DNA from: Epiperipatus broadwayi
Lineage: Eukaryota > Onychophora > Udeonychophora > Euonychophora > Peripatidae
Direction: 5' to 3'
Length of the DNA stretch: 64,000 bases
Assembly: GCA_028023455.1 (NCBI GenBank)
Contig: JAQFVV010012511.1
Span: forward strand, 436,001-500,000
Shown: piece by piece, positions 36,323 through 46,724 of the stretch
How positions within the stretch are numbered: the first letter of the stretch is position 1
Layout: each line of letters opens with the position of its first letter
The notes under the pieces: generated by a model
The model's database searches: none
What the model saw: the letters and a program-made list of their open reading frames with translations, nothing else
Told to the model about the DNA's origin: nothing
Made by a program: the position numbers and the translations under genes

Positions 36323-38969
36323 TGTTTTATACTAATTTGCATTTATATGTTACATATTTAATAAATAAAAACAAATATACTATTGGTACTAATATATAAA
36401 CATCATTCAAATTAAAAATATGCAAAACCCTGTTTATAAAAATTTTTTTGTTGTTTTTTTTGAATTAATAGTATCTGAATTGTGCTTCATTAGTGATGGG
36501 GGGGGGGGGAATCCTACATGAAAAATTTCTCCTTTTGTTAATTTGTTCTCTTTGTTTTTTCTGTGTTATTTTGTAAATGATTAATTTGAAAATTCAAAAT
36601 TCATGTGCATTCAATATTATCAATCAAAATTAAAATCAGTAAAGAAACAAGATTACTAAAATCTAAGTATAACTGCTTAAGGAAAGTTGAGTGCATAAAG
36701 CAAAATTTCATAATTTAGAATAATGATCTTTAGCAATTATTAAGGATAAAAATTAGTTCCCTTTCACTGATTTAATGCTAGATTCATTTCAAGAAATTGT
36801 CTGCGTCTTCAAATTCATGGCACTAAAAATTTACAACAATATTTCTATGCAAATAAAAAAAAAGCTGTAATTGTAATCATAATTTTTTATAGACAATTTT
36901 AGTTTTGAAAATTGCTATGGAGTTTCATTAGCAGCATCAATGTGTAAATTATTTTTATTATCATAAAAAAATCTATTTTTCACTAAAAGTTATAAGAAAA
37001 ACAGCAATAATGCCACTTTCAAAGTATTTTTTAAAAATTTTTATTGAATTCATATGGATCTTACTTGTCAAGTTTCTTCACTTTTCCAGTTTGCTTCCGA
37101 TATTTTGAAATTACTGGAGATTTCTTCCATCAACATACATATTAATCAACAACAGTAGACAACCTCTATTATTTTATCTCAGAGATCCATAATTTAATTA
37201 TGAAAATTTTAAAATCAATAAATAACACACTACAAATTCTGAAATGGTTTTCATTTCATATCTAAGTTAATTTTTAAAACATTGCAGTTAAGTTAGAATT
37301 CATATAGAAAGATTTTTTCTTCATCTTTAAATTGGACAATGTTTTAAATGCAAACATACTAGGGAATAATAATAATAAAATTAATACTTAAGCAAATATT
37401 CAATCTTTCATAAGAAAACTATGCACTAACAGAAAAAATAAACATTTATTATTTTTCATATCTCGAAAATAGAATTAAAACTGATCATTATTTTTTTTAA
37501 AAATCCTAATATTTATTTTACTATGCTTATAATTTTTTATGAATTCAAGACTTTCGGTTTAATCTTTTCCAAATCTCTCTCTCTCTTTTTTTTTGTCACC
37601 TCATAGATAGCAACTATACAACAAATACCAAATGAGTAAATATGATTCTAATATTATATATATTTCATCAAATACCGGCGAAAAGATATCGCACATATCA
37701 TTTCAGATTAATTTTTAAAGCCTCTACCATTAACTTTCTCCAAATATCTATAGTTACTTCCTCCTTGAACTTTTTCGTCCTCATTCTATTATTTTTTAAA
37801 GTAAAACTCTCATTTTAGAAAATTTCTTTTGAACTTCTGTATTGAAAAACAAGACTCTCTTATAAGTCAAACTTAAATTCTGTATAATAGTTGCTTAGCA
37901 GCATTAAGAAAGTGTTAAAGCAAATGTTTTTTAAAAACTATTTTATTTCTATTTCAATTTCATAAAAAAAAAAAAAAGATATATATATTAAGGTATATTA
38001 AAAATTAGAAAAATAATAAATGCCCATTTATTTTTCAAAAAAATGTGAGAGCATTTACTTACAAACAATTTAACACTTATCCACTTTCTTAAAAATAAAC
38101 TACTTTATAAAAACAAGAAAACAATACGATAAACAAACATACATTAAAACACAAAAACGCTTACTTACCTTGATTATAGTTGTACATATAAGTTTATACC
38201 GCCTCATAATAACGCCATCTTATTAACAACTTCAACTTATATTCATTTGGATAAAGATGTATAGATAATTCAATAAAAGCAAAAAATTGTAATTTTCTAA
38301 TAATAATATGCAAAATAGTGTTCTTTTTAATAAAAATATAAAAAGTGCATTTAATTACGTTTATTTTTAAATATATACGGTCTGAAGGCCACTTACATAA
38401 ACAAAGAATGAAAAATATTTTTAGTAGTGCCACCTGTGAATAAAAGTTCGCGCTTTATGAAATAAAATTGGCTGCTGAAAAATACCTTAAAATGAGCAAA
38501 ATATGTAACTTTCCAGTACTATAGTCTTTAAAAAAAAGTTTAGATATTAACTAACATTGACAGAAACTTAATGTTTTTAATTTGGCTCTTTTTTTTTTTA
38601 AATCATTCTATCAGTGTAATTAATCGAGAAAATTCTCTGAATAAGTGTGGCTTAGTAATAATAATCGGTTAACATAAATATCCGTGAATATATATATTTT
38701 ATGTCTTTTTTTTTTTCATAATTTATTTAATTAAATATTTTATCGGTATTAAACTTCTTACAGAACATACGATTTATTTTAAATCTTTGTCGAAAAAGTA
38801 TATACTGTATATATTTTACATTCAATTTGACTCCCTAATGACAATGTCAAAAACAGTGTACCTCTTTGATCAACGCCAACTAGTTGGAAATTCAAATTCA
38901 TTAAAAAAATATGGAATGTGATGTATGAAATGATCTTAGTAATAGCATTTATCTGAAGGTTTGTGATGA
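36323..38969. other. AT-rich DNA, one isolated splice-donor-like site
   Basis: A G9 run lies at about 36498. At 38166-38180 the minus strand reads ATCAAGGTAAGTAAG, a consensus 5' splice site. It is preceded by a 79-codon minus-strand frame (38433-38194) of no known family, in a different frame. With no partner acceptor, I do not call a gene. Confidence 0.4.
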
Positions 38970-39545
38970 TTGTATATTAGATGTGACAATATGTTGGACT
39001 ATTTTTATCATCTATTAGTTAAATGTTGAATGTATAAGAAAATTTTTAACTTGATTTAAACTTTCAAATACAAACTAGTTTTAGTAATAATACACAAATA
39101 GACAACAAATTAGTAATTACACAACATTTTGAATAGTATTATTCTCCACTCCTCTTCAGGTGTTGCTGGCCTGACCAGTGACAATATTAGCATAGGAGTT
39201 GAACTTACACCTTTAGATTCTTGAATATCAAATTTTAAAATAATCATTTTAACCAACTGAACTATTCTATCAAATGCCTTTGATTCAATATTTGAAAATC
39301 TAAAAGTGTAAGTTCAACTCCTATGCTAATACTGTCTCTGGACAAGCCAGCAACACCTGAAGAAAAGTGGAAAATAATACTGCTCAAAATGTTGTGTAAT
39401 TACGAATATATATTGTCTATTTAAGTGTTATTATTAACAAGTTGTTTGTATTTGAAAAGTTTAAATAAAGTTTAAAATTTTCTATACATCCAACATTTAC
39501 TGATAGGTGATGGAAATAGTCCAATATATTATCAAATCATAGTAA
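38970..39545. mobile_element. Foldback element with tRNA-like core, copy 1
   Basis: Inverted arms of about 230-260 bp meet near 39258. On the minus strand the inner part carries an A box (TAGTTCAGTTGGTT, 39264-39251) and, 46 bp further, a B box (AGTTCAACTCC, 39205-39195), the spacing of a tRNA gene. The plus-strand arm repeats the B box at 39311-39321. The second copy is at 60470-61037. Outer ends share TATGTTGGACTATTT. No protein is encoded. This looks like a SINE-derived inverted structure; the mechanism is unknown. Confidence 0.75.
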
Positions 39546-40055
39546 TAAAAGTACCAAATACTCCAGTGGAAAAAAAATAGAATAATTTCTGTAGAAAATG
39601 GTAACAAAGGAGAAATAAGTAAAAAAAAAAAAAATTGATGATGTAAATTAAAATTACTTTATTGCATTATATTGCTTTCATTAGACATATAACAAGTTAA
39701 AAATGTAATTTAATATCAGTGATAACACTATTCTAATTAAATTAACCATACATAAAGTTATTGTTTTACTTAATTTACTATATTATGTAGAAATGAAACT
39801 TGAATACTCTATTAGCATAACATAAAATTATTAGAAAATTTCCTTTGTAAAATTAAATAAAATACAAAAAGTCAAAATCATAAACCAATCAATATACTCT
39901 TCAGCTTGCTAAATATAATATTTTAATGCCTATTGTTATAAAATCACTTTTCTATTGGATAGAATTTATGAAATGAATAAATGATAATATATTTTATAAA
40001 AAGTATTTTATGGTGAACTTTAGTTTGGTTTTCTTGTAAAAGAGTTATGTCATAA
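39546..40055. other. AT-rich DNA, nothing recognised
   Basis: Nothing recognisable lies between the foldback element and the nested locus. Confidence 0.5.
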
Positions 40056-40144
40056 AGATTATGTCAGTTACAAAGAAATCAAGTAATATGTCAAATGACC
40101 TAATTTAACAAGCTTGTATTACAAATGTTCTTAAGCTTTGCAGA

Positions 40145-40152
40145 ATATCACC
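40145..40152. repeat. 8-bp target duplication, left copy
   Basis: The word ATATCACC is repeated exactly at 41355-41362, on the other side of the inverted-repeat element. Confidence 0.8.
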
Positions 40153-40863
40153 GGTACTCATCTTATAGCTAAAGATGCCATTCTATGGCACGGTTTTCGT
40201 GCTAAAACACATAAAAATGCTGTTTCCGCGGCCGACACATTCGAACCCGTGTTTTCTATAATACAACTTTTTTTGTTGTGCTACAGAATGCAGGCTGCTA
40301 TGTTGCGTCACAGTACAGCATGTATGTCGCTAAACAGCAATTACATTTTCCGAATTCGCACGGTTTATAAAATAATTACGGCTTGATGAGAGAGTTTGTA
40401 TTTGAATTGTGTTGAAATGTTGTTTTCATTGGATTTTTTTATTATTTTAAACTATTGAAATGTTCGGATTTTTTAAAACAATAATTATAAGACTTTTTAC
40501 AACGTACTGTATTGAACTTTTATTTGGGTAAATGTTAAATATCTATGTTTTTATTGAGGTGCAATTAGGTAACGTGTCAAGTAACGTACTGTTAGTAACA
40601 TTCCACGAGACAAACAAGATTCTACCATCTGTATATTTTTGAATAAAAAAGAGCAGTACGAAAAAATATCCAGTAAGAAAAGGCCAAATACACAGGGTTT
40701 TTTGTGAATTTAATAAAAAGCAAATATTATAAACATGTTTAATAAATAAAGAAGACATTTGTATGTGTTTGTTGTTGTTTAAAAAAGTTTGACTTTCTTT
40801 CTTCTGTCCGAGTTTGCTTACGATTTTGAATTTTTTTATTTTAGCATTACAAACAAACAGAAC

Positions 40864-40924
40864 ACTAACCCTAAAACTAACCCTAACCCTAAAACTAACC
40901 CTAAACTAACCCTAAAACTAACCC
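40864..40924. repeat. Telomere-like CCCTAA-type repeat inside the transposon
   Basis: About six units of ACCCTAA alternating with AACT/ACT spacers, so mostly (CCCTAAAACTAA)n with one pure CCCTAACCCTAA. It lies inside an insertion and is not a chromosome end. Confidence 0.85.
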
Positions 40925-40985
40925 ACCGTAACAACTGTTACTTTTATTACGATTATTATTTTTTAGTTAAACAACAACAAAAAAA

Positions 40986-41118
40986 GTCGTAACACAAGTA
41001 AAAAAATATCCGATAGAAAATTGATAAAAAAAAAGCCGTAACACAAGTAAAAAAATATCCGATAGAAAATGTATAAAAAAAAAGCCGTAACACAATTAAA
41101 AAAATATACGATAGAAAA
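40986..41118. repeat. 49-bp minisatellite, 2.7 copies
   Basis: Units start at 40986, 41035 and 41084. Each begins G(T/C)CGTAACACAA and contains AAAAAAATAT(C/A)CGATAGAAAA. Confidence 0.9.
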
Positions 41119-41354
41119 ACACGAATCAAATTTTAATTTGTTGATTTTATTTTACATTTATTATTATCATTTAAATTGTATACGTTAATAAAAAATAATA
41201 TTTATAAAAGACGATTTTGTTTTGTTTTTATTTTCGCATTACAAAAAAGCACAGAAAAATTATTAAAATCGACGGCCCATGAATGTTCATATTTTATAGT
41301 TTTAGCATGAAAACGGCGCCATGCAATGGGATCTTTATCTATAATACAAGCACC

Positions 41355-41362
41355 ATATCACC
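41355..41362. repeat. 8-bp target duplication, right copy
   Basis: An exact copy of ATATCACC at 40145-40152. The flanking 376-bp repeat resumes here. Confidence 0.8.
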
Positions 41363-41742
41363 AATCCCAGATTGGTTTCTACTACTGGCTTCCTCGGTAA
41401 GGTGCTAGGCTATTCAAGCATTAGATTAAAAAAAATCAGGACATGCCCAGCATTTTATCCAATGGATAACTATTAAGTAGAAAATCAGAAATTTTCAAAC
41501 ATTCACACATCTTCCAATCCAGCTAACTTAAGTAGCCATATGAGATTCAATTAAGTTCAGATACACCATATATTTATAGCTTTAGCAATATAAAATCGCA
41601 AAAGCCTTGATAGGAAAAAATAAAATTATAAAGAAATCAATTCTTATGTCACATAATCTAATTTAACAAGCTTGTATTACAAAAGTTATATGTAGAGCTC
41701 ATAAATGGCTATTTAAGTTAGATAGCTGAATTGGAAGACATG

Positions 41743-41862
41743 TGTTATGTCCACATCCAATTAAATACAATTACTAATCAGTTTGTTTACACTTAACATT
41801 TATTTATACAATACATTAATTATATTTGATATGTGGCTATACGTACCTTCGTTACCACGGGT
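41743..41862 (-). repeat. 3' LTR, truncated (U3 missing)
   Basis: It matches 44925-45044 with few changes, from TGTTATGTC to CGGGTT. The remaining 113 bp of the LTR and the polypurine tract are absent, and pol sequence abuts directly. A deletion has removed the junction. Confidence 0.8.
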
Positions 41863-43650
41863 TCCGGATGTTGACGTGAAGGTGCTCCTTGTATGGTTTT
41901 AGAGATGGTTGGCAGAGAGGTCTGGATAGGTGTTGTCTGTGGTTTCTGTTGCTGCTAAAGGTAGTGTTTTTGAAGCGTCAATCAGTTCCTCTGCCGGGGT
42001 TGAGCTGGATTGGTCAGTGAGTCACTCTTGCTCGCAATTGATCTATGTGTTTGTGTTGCACCCCTGAGTCTGTCCAAACTTCATATGACAAAGGGCCTGT
42101 TCGCTGTTCTGCTGTGGCAGAAATCCAAGGGGAGCCCCTACCGGTGGCTCATGCAAAAACTGCATCATCTGGTTGAAGTTCACGTATTCTCTGTGTATTT
42201 GGTGTAGCTCTTGGGGCTCTATCCGGATGTACGAAATCTAAGTATGTACAAAGATGTCTGTTGAAAAGCATTTCAGATGGGCTTAATCCTGTGGCTGTAG
42301 ATGGTGTGACATGTTCAGTTAATAGGTATTGAGCTAGACGCTGGTTCCAATTTCCACGTGTGTGGAAACATTTAACTCCAAATATTATTGCCAAAGCTTC
42401 CCTGTCTATTTGCGCATAGTTCCTTTCAGCTTTAGATAAGGTGCGTGAGGTGAAAGCAACTGGGGCAATTGATCCATTGGGCAATCATGTACTTAGTACT
42501 GCCCCCACTCCATATGGTGAAGGGTCACACGTAAGCTGGACCTCCTAGTTAGGATCGAATGACACCAATACACTACTAGAGGTCAATGCCTCTTTAAGTT
42601 TTTAAATGTCTTTTCATGACTTATTGTCCAGGTCTATGTGACGTTTGTTTGTAGTGAGCAATATAGGGGTTTGGCTATGGTTGCTCTGCCTGAAAGGAAA
42701 TTATTGTAGAAGTTTAAGAGTCCTAGATATGCTTTTAGTTCTCTTTTGTTCCTTGGGGATTTGGGCATTTCTAATTGTATCCACTTTTCTTGGTGATGGA
42801 TGGAGGCCCTTATTATCAATTTTATATCCCAGGAAATCCACAGTGTTTAATCCAAAGACACATTTTCCTTGTTGCCCTCAATCCACTGCATGACAGTCTT
42901 TCCAACACTGTAATATTGCACAAAAGTCACTCTTCGACATGGCACAGATTAAGATATTGTCAAAGTATGGATAAACTCCAGGGATGTCTTCCAGCAAGTT
43001 GTCTATGACACATTGAAATATCCCCAGTGCCACACAGATTCCATATTGTAAGTGTTTCACATGAAAAGCTCCTTGATGAGTGATTATGGCTTGTATATTT
43101 GCTGATGCCTCATCGACTGGGAGTTGAAGATAAGCCTTGGCCAAATCTATTTTTGCAAAAATAGAGCTAGGTGGAAGAGATGCCAAAAGGTGGTGGGCTG
43201 CAGGTATTGGGTATGGGTGATTCTGGAAGGCCTTGTTGACAGTCAGTCACCTTGTAGTCACCACATAATCCAACTCCTGTAGGCTTGAGAATTGGTACCA
43301 CTGGTGTTGTCCATATTGGGTTGTTCTCTGGCTCAATGATTCCTTCCCAGAGCAGTATCTGCAATGCAAGATCTACCTTATTTTTCATGACAAGAGGTAA
43401 TGGCTGGGCTCCCATTCTAATTGGAGGATAAGTTGGATCCACTGGCAGTGAAATGGCTGGCCCCTTATAAGTTGCTATTGATGGGTTGAATACTTGTGGA
43501 TTCTTGCTAATGACATCTTGGATTGATGGTTCAGTAATACTATGAACTCCTGATAGTGCAATACCCAGAGGTCTGAACCATTCACAGCTCAATAGACTTG
43601 TGCATGGGCTCTCTGCTATCAACAATCATAAGTGGCATGTGTCCTTCCCA
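41863..43650 (-). pseudogene. Ty3/gypsy pol remnant (RT, RNase H, integrase tail)
   Basis: A broken polyprotein on the minus strand. A first frame (43625-43167) holds the start of the reverse transcriptase, including EGIIEPENNPIWTTPVVPIL and LCGDYKVT. After a frameshift, the frame at 43186-42878 holds KIDLAKAYLQL (first catalytic Asp present) and PYFDNILI, where the usual Y-X-D-D is Y-F-D-N, so the second Asp is lost. The connection/RNase H part follows at 42819-42634 and 42484-42380 (AERNYAQIDREALAIIFGV). At CFHT the text jumps to WNQRLAQYLLTEH, the end of integrase. The HHCC and DDE core are missing. It once copied RNA to DNA in virus-like particles; it is now dead. Confidence 0.85.
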
Positions 43651-43663
43651 TATTGTATAGGTA

Positions 43664-43927
43664 CTATGCTTGCCCTTTAAATGGTATTGCTTGATGTTGA
43701 AAGTCTCTTAGTATGATATCGACTGGTTGTAATTTAGGTATCGGTTCCATACATACGTCCGTGAATGTATCATATGACATTATGGAATATTGTGACACTG
43801 AGTCAACTTCCATTTTGCATTCTCTGCCGTATATGTATATATGTGTGATAGCTTTATGTGTCGAGCCATTGTGGTGCACTTCATGGATGTGATCTATATC
43901 TTCGTCTTCCAATTCAGTCAAGGTCAT
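43664..43927 (-). pseudogene. Ty3/gypsy aspartic protease fragment
   Basis: An 87-codon frame containing CKMEVDSVSQYSIMSYDTF. This corresponds to the active-site motif D-T/S-G of retroelement proteases. Asp and Ser are kept but the Gly is Val, which would disable the active site. The flap region follows (IILRDFQHQ). It sits between the zinc knuckles of gag and the reverse transcriptase, the usual gypsy order, and would process the polyprotein. Confidence 0.75.
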
Positions 43928-43964
43928 GCACCAGTTAAGTGTCCTCGAAGTATTTCATTGCTTT

Positions 43965-44735
43965 GCCTGGCAAACACGCTGTAGGTGTCCCATTCTCTGA
44001 CAGAAATGGCATTTGGTTTTTTTAAAAGGACATTCCGCTCGGTTATGCTGACTGCCGCATCCATCGCAAGTAATGATTCCTGACCAAGGGGTTTCATTGT
44101 TTCTTTTGAACGCCGGTGTTTGAGAGGGTGTTCTGCAGAGGATTATTATGGTGAACTGTTGGTCTGTTCCATTGAATAAGGTCTACAGTTGTTGTGAATG
44201 AGCTTGTGGCATGTATTTCATGCACCTAGATTGATGCTGCCTCCACGGCTAAGCAATGCTGAACAGCCATTTACAAGGTTAAGTTTTCTGCCATTAGTAG
44301 TTTGCATTGTGTTGCCTCATCGTGAAGTCCACAGATGAATTGGTCCCGAAGATGCTCTGTAAGTGAAAGTCCGAATTCACAACCCTCTGTCAGATGTCGG
44401 AGGTCTGCCAAGAATGGGCTCACACTTTCTCCCTCTCATTGCCAACGGCGATGAAATTGAAAATGCTGGAATATGATGGATGGCTGTGGGTTAAAATACT
44501 GTTTTAGTATTTTAATGATGTCTTGGTATGATTTTTCCTGAGGCAATGCTGGATATATAAGAGAGTGTAGAATGCCTTATGTTTTTAGACCAAATGCAGC
44601 AAGGAGAGTTGCATGCTTCCTGTTGTCAGAATTTATGTTATTTGCTTCACAAAAAAAATCCACTTGCGACGCATATGTATCCCACAGGTGTGGTAAGTCA
44701 ATGTTGAAAGACGCGAGAGAGCCGATAGTAGCCAT
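43965..44735 (-). pseudogene. Ty3/gypsy gag remnant with two zinc knuckles
   Basis: It begins at the ATG at 44735 (MATIGSLASFNIDLPHLWDT), 190 bp after the 5' LTR, and can be read with three stop codons and at least one frame problem to about 43970. The middle contains FQFHRRWQ, then a stop, EGESVSPFLADLRHL and LRDQFICGLHDEATQCKLL, typical of capsids of this gypsy group. The C-terminal part has two nucleic-acid-binding knuckles: CDGCGSQHNRAEC (C-X2-C-X3-H-X4-C) and CHFCQRMGHLQRVC (C-X2-C-X4-H-X4-C). Gag packages the element RNA. The stops make it inactive. Confidence 0.8.
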
Positions 44736-44924
44736 TACGTGGTATATTAAGTTGACAAATCTAAATTTTATCTGAACATTTGCGTTTTTTTTTTGTTTTG
44801 TTTTTAAGTGAGACGAATTGCACGTTTACGTATGCTAGTTGCCTTATATATATTTTTTATACAGTGTTGCTCTTGTTAGTTTTTGCACGTTCACTTAATA
44901 TCCCATCTTCGTCACCAATATTTG

Positions 44925-45157
44925 TGTTATGTCTACTTCCAATTAAATACAATTACTAACCAGTTTGTTTACACTTAACATTTATTTATACAATACATTA
45001 ATTATATTTGATATGTGGCTGTACGTACCTTCATTACAGCGGGTTTAAATTATAAGTCCAACCAAAAACGTGTTGACATCATTACTGAAGTTCATGACTG
45101 AAAAATGTTCATCCCGCAGCTAACCTTTTGTGACATATCGTAATCCAATACATAACA
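44925..45157 (-). repeat. 5' LTR, complete, 233 bp
   Basis: On the plus strand it starts TGTTATG and ends CATAACA, so its termini are inverted repeats with TG...CA ends, as expected. Internally the minus strand continues CAAATATTGGTGACGAAGAT, likely the primer-binding/leader region. The U3 part (about 45045-45157) has no counterpart in the 3' LTR. Confidence 0.8.
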
Positions 45158-45162
45158 ATATG

Positions 45163-45715
45163 AATGTCTGGAAATTTCAGATTTTCTACTTAATAGTTAT
45201 CCATTAGATAAAGTGCTGTGTTTGTCCTAGTATTTTTAATCTAATGCTTGAATATCCTAGGATCTCACTGAGGAAGCCAGTAGCAGAAACTGGTCTGGGG
45301 TTGGGGATATTCTGCAAAGCTTATTCAGAACTTATTTGCAAGCTCTATATATATAACATTTGTAATACAAGCTTGTTAAATTAGGTCATGTAACATATGA
45401 CTTGATTTCTTTGCAATTTTATTTTTTGCTGTTAAGGCTTGGAGATTTTATATTGCTAAAGCTATAAATATATGGTGTATCTGAACTTGGTTCAGTCCCA
45501 TGTGGCTGTTTAAGTTAGATAGCTGGATTGGAAGACATGAATGTCTGAAAATTTTAGATTTTCTACTTAATAGTTATCCATTAGATAAAGTGCTGGGCTT
45601 GTCCTGGTATTTTTAATCTAATGCTTGAATATCCTAGCTTCTCAATGAGGAAGCCAGTAGCAGAAACCGATCTGGAGTTGGGAATATTCTGCAAAGCTTG
45701 TTAAGAGCTTATTTA
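45163..45715. repeat. Dispersed 376-bp-monomer repeat, right block
   Basis: A head-to-tail array: ATGAATGTCTG at 45160 recurs at 45536, giving a 376-bp period and about 1.5 copies. Shared blocks include AGTTATCCATTAGATAAAGT and GAGGAAGCCAGTAGCAGAAA. It contains no open frame or Pol III boxes that I can see. It is the target of both insertions in this locus. Confidence 0.85.
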
Positions 45716-46337
45716 GTAAAAGACACTAAAGATATATACTATTAATTGCTTTCATTAGGGAGATATGACTAAAGAGAGAATACAATGGAGAGCTAAAGTA
45801 TGTTAATAATCTCCGCAAAAAAAAGTTTTTTTGTAGAAGTTAAAAGACAATATTACAAAATATGAAACAGAAAAATGAATTATTGTATTCTATAGGTATT
45901 CATATTTGTAGTTAATAGATTGGTTTGTATAGTTAACACAAAACACTTATTTAATATATTTTATTATAACTTATTGCTTTTCTATTTTTTTTCTCCTTAA
46001 GTTAGAATAATTGTTCTCATTTGCAAATGGCTGTTGCTACTAATGTGTTATAGAACAAGCTTAACAAATACAAATTGCTACATAAGTTAGATAAAGCAAT
46101 ACAGTAAAAAAAAAATTTTTTTAAAGTTTCTAATTATATCTCAGATATATCTACATTTTTCATGCCCCATAGACAGAAAACACAGAAATGTTCAAAATAA
46201 AGATGTCTATGAAAAAAAAAACAATATTTGACAATAATTTTTAGAGTTTGATCTGTGTCTTAATTGACAGACATCTTCTAATAAAGTAGCTTCTATGGAG
46301 AATAATACTACTGCAAGAGTAATTCAATCCTCTAAAC
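45716..46337. other. AT-rich DNA, nothing recognised
   Basis: No gene or matched repeat. The 64-codon minus-strand frame (46241-46435) overlaps the MITE that follows. Confidence 0.5.
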
Positions 46338-46724
46338 CAGGGGTCCCCAACCTTTTTGCACTTAGGAACACATTCTATAATACCGGCCAGGTGGCAGGCC
46401 TCATTTATCTTTTTCAACCAGATGGCGAGCACCATTTATTTTTTCAATGTAAATTTATAGCCAGATATTGTTAATAATACACATAATGTACAAAAAAATA
46501 TTTATTTCAAAAATAAAATTTTAGCATATAATTAACGTTTATATTTTTACGGTGTAAAAGTATAGTATGCCCTACAATATAATACAATAATTTATAAGAA
46601 ATTTTAAAAATTAAATTTATTTGTATTAGATAAATAATTTTTTATCGTGTTCGGATAGTGGCGAGCACACGTAAAATGGTCTGTGGGCGCCATGCTGCCC
46701 GCAGGATAGGATTGGAGACCTTAA
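46338..46724. mobile_element. hAT-like MITE
   Basis: The left end CAGGGGTCCCCAACCTTTTT is a very typical hAT terminus. The right end, read inverted, is GGTCTCCAATCCTATCCTGC, a diverged match. GGCGAGCAC occurs near both ends (46424 and 46661). The interior is AT-rich with no transposase. The 86-codon frame at 46658-46918 runs out of the element and is unrecognised. No clear 8-bp duplication remains. Confidence 0.7.

Larger units (their letters stand above)
40153..41354. mobile_element. 1.2-kb non-autonomous DNA transposon
   Basis: The left end GGTACTCATCTTATAGCTAA and the right end read inverted, GGTGCTTGTATTATAGATAA, continue as similar sequence for about 60 bp (shared AAAGAT, CCATT, ATGGC, GTTTTC, TGCTAAAAC). 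The element interrupts the 376-bp repeat exactly and is flanked by the 8-bp duplication ATATCACC, so both boundaries are firm. Superfamilies with 8-bp duplications include hAT, P and Merlin; the terminal GGT does not settle which. No transposase: the 82-codon frame at 40138-40386 starts outside the element and is unrecognised. Inside are a telomere-like repeat and a 49-bp minisatellite. It is GC-richer than its surroundings. Confidence 0.75.
40056..41742. repeat. Dispersed 376-bp-monomer repeat, left block (interrupted)
   Basis: Positions 40056-40152 and 41355-41699 are inverted copies of the unit seen forward at 45163-45715. They form one continuous copy once the 40153-41354 insertion is removed. 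At about 41700 the orientation flips, and 41700-41742 (GTTAGATAGCTGAATTGGAA) is forward, continuing after the LTR element at 45163. The block is therefore an inverted then forward arrangement of the same monomer. Confidence 0.8.
41743..45157 (-). mobile_element. Ty3/gypsy LTR retrotransposon, internally deleted
   Basis: Minus-strand element about 3.4 kb long. Order: 5' LTR (45157-44925), leader, gag, protease, reverse transcriptase, partial RNase H, integrase tail, truncated 3' LTR (41862-41743). It interrupts the 376-bp repeat; the empty site is visible in the second forward monomer at 45527-45545. The flanking words ACATG (41738-41742) and ATATG (45158-45162) look like a 5-bp duplication with one change. 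Coding parts are broken by frameshifts and stops. The integrase core is deleted, so the copy cannot move by itself. Confidence 0.85.

Noticed and set aside
40138-40386. 82-codon frame beginning at the transposon border
   Set aside because: Its start lies in the host repeat and its body crosses the inverted end of the element, so it is not a conserved gene.
40864-40924. A true telomere or chromosome end
   Set aside because: The CCCTAA-like block is about 60 bp, irregular, and internal to an insertion with defined ends.
40986-41118. CRISPR-like array
   Set aside because: The units are directly adjacent 49-bp copies without unique spacers, in a eukaryotic transposon.
44572-44775. Plus-strand 67-codon frame
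   Set aside because: It lies antisense to the gag remnant of the Ty3/gypsy element and has no signals of its own.
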